Program-made: the position numbers and the translations under genes
Notes under the pieces: model-generated
Databases searched by the model: none
Seen by the model: the letters and a program-made list of their open reading frames with translations, nothing else
What the model was told of the DNA's origin: nothing
Shown: piece by piece, positions 5,193 through 7,818 of the stretch
Position numbering within the stretch: the stretch's first letter is position 1
How the letters are laid out: the number at the start of each line of letters is the position of its first letter
Assembly: GCA_945788655.1 (NCBI GenBank)
Contig: CALZMV010000056.1
Location: forward strand, 1 to 7,818
From: an uncultured Clostridia bacterium
Lineage (GTDB): Bacteria > Bacillota > Clostridia > Peptostreptococcales > Anaerovoracaceae
DNA: 7,818 bases
Direction: 5' to 3'

Positions 5193-6818
5193 CTATTTCC
5201 AGGAGCTCTTAAGTCCAACGATTTCGTTGAATACAGGTTCCTCCTTTGAATGAAGCTTTGAATCAGCTACGAAATAACCATGTCTGAAGAACTGGAATCT
5301 TTCGCCTGCTTCTACTTCTGCCACTCTTGGCTCTGCATAACAGGTGATTTCTCTCATGGTTTCCTCGTTCATTACCTGTTCTCCCGCTTCATTTTCAGAC
5401 ATGAGATAGTTGAACTGACGAACCTTGACAGGGACAGCTGTCTTTGCATCCACAAAGTGTATTGTTCCCTTAACCTTACGACCTTCAAAACCTGCACCGC
5501 TCTTAGTTTCAGGATCATATGTGCAAAGAAGTTCCTTAATTGAACCATCTTCATTTTTTACTACTTCGTTGCAAGTGATAAAGTAAGCCCCCTTGAATCT
5601 AACTTCGTTTCCAGGGAACATTCTGAAATACTTCTTAACAGGCACTTCCATGAAGTCTGCTCCGTCAATCCATAATTCTCTTGAGAATGTAACCTGACGA
5701 GTTCCCATTTCAGGTACCTGTGCATTGTTCTCCAATTCACAGATTTCACTCTCGCCTTCAGGATAGTTGGTAATAATGACCTTAATCGGATCAAAGATAA
5801 CATTTCTTGATTCGACCTTTTCTTTAAGGTCATCTCTCACACAGTGTTCAAGAAGAGAAATATCTACTGTACTGTTTCCCTTTGCAACACCGATAGCCTC
5901 GCAGAAGTTTCTCACAGCTTCAGGAGTGTATCCCCTGCGGCGAATACCCGCAATGGTAGGCATACGAGGGTCATCCCATCCGTCAACTGCCCCTTCGTCC
6001 ACAAGCGCCTTTAAATATCTCTTAGACATTACTGTATTAGTAAGGTTAAGTCTTGCAAACTCAATCTGCTGAGGAGGCTGCGGCCACCAGCCAACTTCTC
6101 TTAAAACCCAGTCGTACAGCGGTCTGTGATCTTCAAACTCCAGAGTACATATTGAATGAGTAATTCCTTCAATTGCGTCTTCAATAGGATGAGCAAAGTC
6201 ATACATAGGATAGATGCACCACTTGTCACCTGTGTTGTGATGTGTTGCATGAGCAATTCTGTAGATGATAGGGTCTCTCATGTTGATGTTAGGAGATGCC
6301 ATATCTATCTTAGCTCTTAGAACCTTCTCTCCGTCCTTGTATTTGCCGGCCTTCATTTCTTCGAAGAGCTTTAGGTTTTCTTCAATGCTTCTGTTTCTGT
6401 AAGGAGATTCCTTGCCCGGTTCCTTAAGAGTTCCTCTGTATTCTCTGATTTCATCGCCGGTAAGGTCGCATACAAAGGCCTTGCCCTTCTTAATCAGCTC
6501 AACGGCTGCTTCATACATCTTGTCAAAGTAGTCAGAAGCCCAGAGTCTCTCATCCCACTGGAATCCAAGCCATCTAACATCCTCTTCAATAGAATCTACG
6601 TATTCTACATCCTCTTTAACAGGATTTGTATCGTCATATCTCAAATTGCACTTACCACCGTATTTTGCTGCAGTGGAAAAGTTCAGGCATATTGATTTAG
6701 CATGTCCAATATGCAGATATCCATTTGGTTCAGGCGGAAAACGAGTATAAACCTTTTCTCCATATTTTTGACTTTCTAAGTCTTTTTCTATTATTTCATG
6801 AATGAAATTATCTGCCAT
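5193..6818 (-). CDS. glnS: Glutaminyl-tRNA synthetase (GlnRS)
   Basis: This class I aminoacyl-tRNA synthetase charges tRNA-Gln with glutamine using ATP. It has 541 residues, close to the usual 550. The class I signature HIGH is at 36-39 within RFPPEPNGYLHIGHAKSICL, and the second, VMSKR, is at 263-267. CNLRYDDTNPVKEDVEYV (57-74) and the FEDHRPLYDW region (228-237) are specific to GlnRS rather than bacterial GluRS, which has a helical C-terminal cage; here the C-terminal 200 residues form the beta-barrel anticodon domains expected of GlnRS. All key residues are intact. The start has GGAGG seven bases upstream. It is transcribed from its own promoter in the divergent region, with a leader of only about 24 bases, too short for a T-box, and is followed by a terminator. 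Many Firmicutes lack GlnRS and use the Glu-tRNA amidotransferase route, so its presence narrows the lineage. Confidence 0.97.
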   Translation of the reverse strand: MADNFIHEIIEKDLESQKYGEKVYTRFPPEPNGYLHIGHAKSICLNFSTAAKYGGKCNLRYDDTNPVKEDVEYVDSIEEDVRWLGFQWDERLWASDYFDKMYEAAVELIKKGKAFVCDLTGDEIREYRGTLKEPGKESPYRNRSIEENLKLFEEMKAGKYKDGEKVLRAKIDMASPNINMRDPIIYRIAHATHHNTGDKWCIYPMYDFAHPIEDAIEGITHSICTLEFEDHRPLYDWVLREVGWWPQPPQQIEFARLNLTNTVMSKRYLKALVDEGAVDGWDDPRMPTIAGIRRRGYTPEAVRNFCEAIGVAKGNSTVDISLLEHCVRDDLKEKVESRNVIFDPIKVIITNYPEGESEICELENNAQVPEMGTRQVTFSRELWIDGADFMEVPVKKYFRMFPGNEVRFKGAYFITCNEVVKNEDGSIKELLCTYDPETKSGAGFEGRKVKGTIHFVDAKTAVPVKVRQFNYLMSENEAGEQVMNEETMREITCYAEPRVAEVEAGERFQFFRHGYFVADSKLHSKEEPVFNEIVGLKSSWK

Positions 6819-6848
6819 AGTTTTTCCTCCAAAAAAGTTCTGTCAACA

Positions 6849-6877
6849 ATTATACCACTATTGCATTCCTTTTTCTA
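6849..6877 (-). promoter_or_regulatory. glnS promoter
   Basis: On the minus strand a perfect TATAAT (6854-6849) preceded by TGG (an extended -10) lies 17 bases from TAGAAA (6877-6872), which matches TTGACA at four of six positions. Transcription would begin near 6842, about 24 bases before the glnS ATG. This is the strongest promoter I can see in the window. Confidence 0.7.
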
Positions 6878-6935
6878 GTGCGGAGGTTGATTTTTTCTGC
6901 AAAAACATTGCTATTGCTTTATTTTTTCTATTGCA
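6858..6935 (+). repeat. Three direct copies of CTATTGC in the divergent promoter region
   Basis: CTATTGC occurs at 6858-6864, 6911-6917 and 6928-6934, all in the same orientation; the first and third extend to CTATTGCA. Copies two and three are 17 bases apart. Copy two overlaps the -35 of the carboxypeptidase promoter, copy three lies just before its -10, and copy one lies between the -10 and -35 of the glnS promoter. This placement could suit a regulator site, but the repeat is short and AT-rich, and chance is possible. Confidence 0.35.
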
Positions 6936-6942
6936 CTATACT
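6914..6942 (+). promoter_or_regulatory. Likely promoter of the carboxypeptidase gene
   Basis: TTGCTT (6914-6919) and TATACT (6937-6942) are exactly 17 bases apart. The -10 matches consensus at five of six positions; the -35 is weaker at three of six. The start would be near 6949, giving a leader of about 26 bases to the ATG at 6975. Confidence 0.55.
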
Positions 6943-6974
6943 GAATGTGATATTGAAAAGGGGGACGAAAAAAG

Positions 6975-7781
6975 ATGAAAAAAGTCATTTTAATACTTTT
7001 ATTAATTTTGCTTTCTTCCTTATATGGATGCGGCTCCAATTCTTCTGACAACGTTAAGGATGACAATCAGGATAACGCTCAGACCCAGCAGCAAAACGAG
7101 CCAGAGGATCCCAAAGAGGAAGAAGAAGTACAAGAAACCGTAACATCAAGCGAGCCAGAAAACAGCCAGCCTTCATCCCAGACTCCTGGTATTCCTACAC
7201 CGGTCAGAACGCTTTCTTCAGATAATGGAGACAGGCTCATACTTGCCAACAAACAGTATGCACTTTCATCCACCTTCGTTCCGACTGATTTGGTTGCTGT
7301 AGATGGCTCTCTATCAACAAATCAGGGTATCTATTTTAAGCGAGAAGCCTACGATGCATATCTGAATATGCTAAACGATGCAAAGGCTCAGGGAATAGAT
7401 TTCTGCATATGCTCCACCTATAGAAGCTATAACACTCAAAGTGCCATTTATAACAACTATGTGACAAACTACGGTTTGGAGTATGCCAACAAAATTTCTG
7501 CATACCCGGGAAGAAGCGAACATCAGACAGGATGGGCAGTTGATATCACATCAAAATCCATGAACTATGGGCTTTCCCAGAACTTTATCAACTATCCTGA
7601 AGGGCAGTGGATTAATGCCAATTGTGCAGAATACGGTTTTATAATACGTTACCTGCAAGGGAAAGAAGACATTACAGGTTACATGTATGAGCCATGGCAT
7701 CTTAGATATGTGGGCGTTGATGTAGCAAAAGAAATAATGGCAAAAGGTATAACCTTAGAAGAATATCTCGGAGTTGCCTGA
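6975..7781 (+). CDS. M15B-family (VanY/LdcB-like) peptidoglycan carboxypeptidase lipoprotein
   Basis: This is a zinc metallopeptidase expected to trim the C-terminal D-alanine from peptidoglycan stem peptides at the cell surface. It has 268 residues. A short basic start (MKK) and hydrophobic core lead to a lipobox LYGC with lipidated Cys19. Residues 20-78 form an acidic, Gln/Asn/Glu/Ser-rich linker, including EEEE (48-51), likely a flexible spacer through the wall. The catalytic domain covers about 80-265: STYRSYNTQ (147-155), with Arg150 and Gln155 of the substrate site; SEHQTGWAVDI (181-191), with zinc ligands His183 and Asp190; and EPWHLRYVG (239-247), with catalytic Glu239 and zinc ligand His242. 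All are intact. AGGGGG lies about ten bases before the ATG. It is divergent from glnS. DD-carboxypeptidase (VanY) and LD-carboxypeptidase (LdcB) members share these motifs, so specificity is open. No vanHAX-like genes accompany it, so a resistance role is not supported here. Confidence 0.92.
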   Translation: MKKVILILLLILLSSLYGCGSNSSDNVKDDNQDNAQTQQQNEPEDPKEEEEVQETVTSSEPENSQPSSQTPGIPTPVRTLSSDNGDRLILANKQYALSSTFVPTDLVAVDGSLSTNQGIYFKREAYDAYLNMLNDAKAQGIDFCICSTYRSYNTQSAIYNNYVTNYGLEYANKISAYPGRSEHQTGWAVDITSKSMNYGLSQNFINYPEGQWINANCAEYGFIIRYLQGKEDITGYMYEPWHLRYVGVDVAKEIMAKGITLEEYLGVA

Positions 7782-7782
7782 T

Positions 7783-7818
7783 ATGCAAAACATCAAATTA
7801 AAAACTGCAGCCTGTTGG
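7783..7818 (+). CDS. Possible start of a next gene, cut by the window edge
   Basis: An ATG one base after the carboxypeptidase stop codon opens a frame that stays open for 12 codons to the window end, reading MQNIKLKTAACW. A CGGAG sequence nine bases upstream, inside the carboxypeptidase gene, is a fair ribosome binding site, so translational coupling is plausible. The beginning is basic and could lead into a signal or membrane segment, but 12 residues are too few to identify a family or even to be sure it is a gene. Confidence 0.35.
   Translation, partial: MQNIKLKTAACW

Noticed and set aside
5280..6072. Plus- and minus-strand frames of 60-101 codons inside glnS
   Set aside because: They are alternate frames of a fully conserved GlnRS gene.
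6819..6848. A T-box leader for glnS
   Set aside because: The predicted leader is only about 24 bases and has no T-box sequence or terminator/antiterminator.
7079..7273. Minus-strand frame of 64 codons
   Set aside because: It is antisense to the acidic linker of the carboxypeptidase; its Ser-rich content mirrors the repetitive codons there.
6975..7781. A glycopeptide resistance determinant (vanY)
   Set aside because: M15B carboxypeptidases are common housekeeping wall enzymes, and no vanH, vanA/B ligase, vanX or VanRS-like genes are in the window.

Overview
The window looks like a chromosomal segment from an anaerobic, low-to-mid GC Firmicute, probably of the class Clostridia. Four things point there: a TM1266-type protein linked to [FeFe] hydrogenases, strong AGGAGG-like ribosome binding sites, short intergenic gaps, and a glutaminyl-tRNA synthetase of the kind found in a subset of clostridia. 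The assignment to class is inference; no rRNA or species marker is present. I see no mobile element, CRISPR array, tRNA or rRNA, and no stretch over 300 bases lacks a gene.

Layout. About 87% of the window is read on the minus strand. In the direction of transcription (from high to low coordinates) the order is: glnS (6818-5193), an intrinsic terminator (about 5187-5143), then a tight housekeeping run. That run is a prepilin peptidase (5088-4369), the YhbY-type RNA-binding protein (4356-4057), truA (4051-3281), a dCMP deaminase (3268-2825) and a TagO/WecA-type glycosyl-1-phosphate transferase (2808-1768). Gaps between these five genes are 5-16 bases. A second terminator-like hairpin (1704-1679) follows, then a three-gene unit: a TM1266-family small protein (1660-1415), a substrate-binding lipoprotein of the NitT/TauT type (1393-419), and its ABC permease (438 to the window edge, incomplete). 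On the plus strand, divergent from glnS, lies an M15-family carboxypeptidase lipoprotein (6975-7781), followed by the first 12 codons of a possible next gene (7783-7818).

How the parts work together. The five-gene run mixes ribosome/tRNA functions (YhbY, TruA), a dTTP precursor step (dCMP deaminase), envelope polymer initiation (TagO/WecA) and secretion-linked processing (prepilin peptidase). This is a growth-linked operon, not one pathway. The downstream unit is an importer of unknown substrate joined to a protein family that elsewhere accompanies [FeFe]-hydrogenase maturation genes, which suggests a link between the imported compound and anaerobic redox metabolism (inference).

The most interesting signal is the leader between the wecA-like gene and the TM1266 gene. 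A terminator-like hairpin with a T-run competes for the same bases with a 9-bp upstream pairing that encloses about 50 nt. This is the layout of an attenuator or riboswitch, and I could not match it to any riboswitch class I know. The rest of the window is largely ordinary, well-conserved housekeeping sequence.
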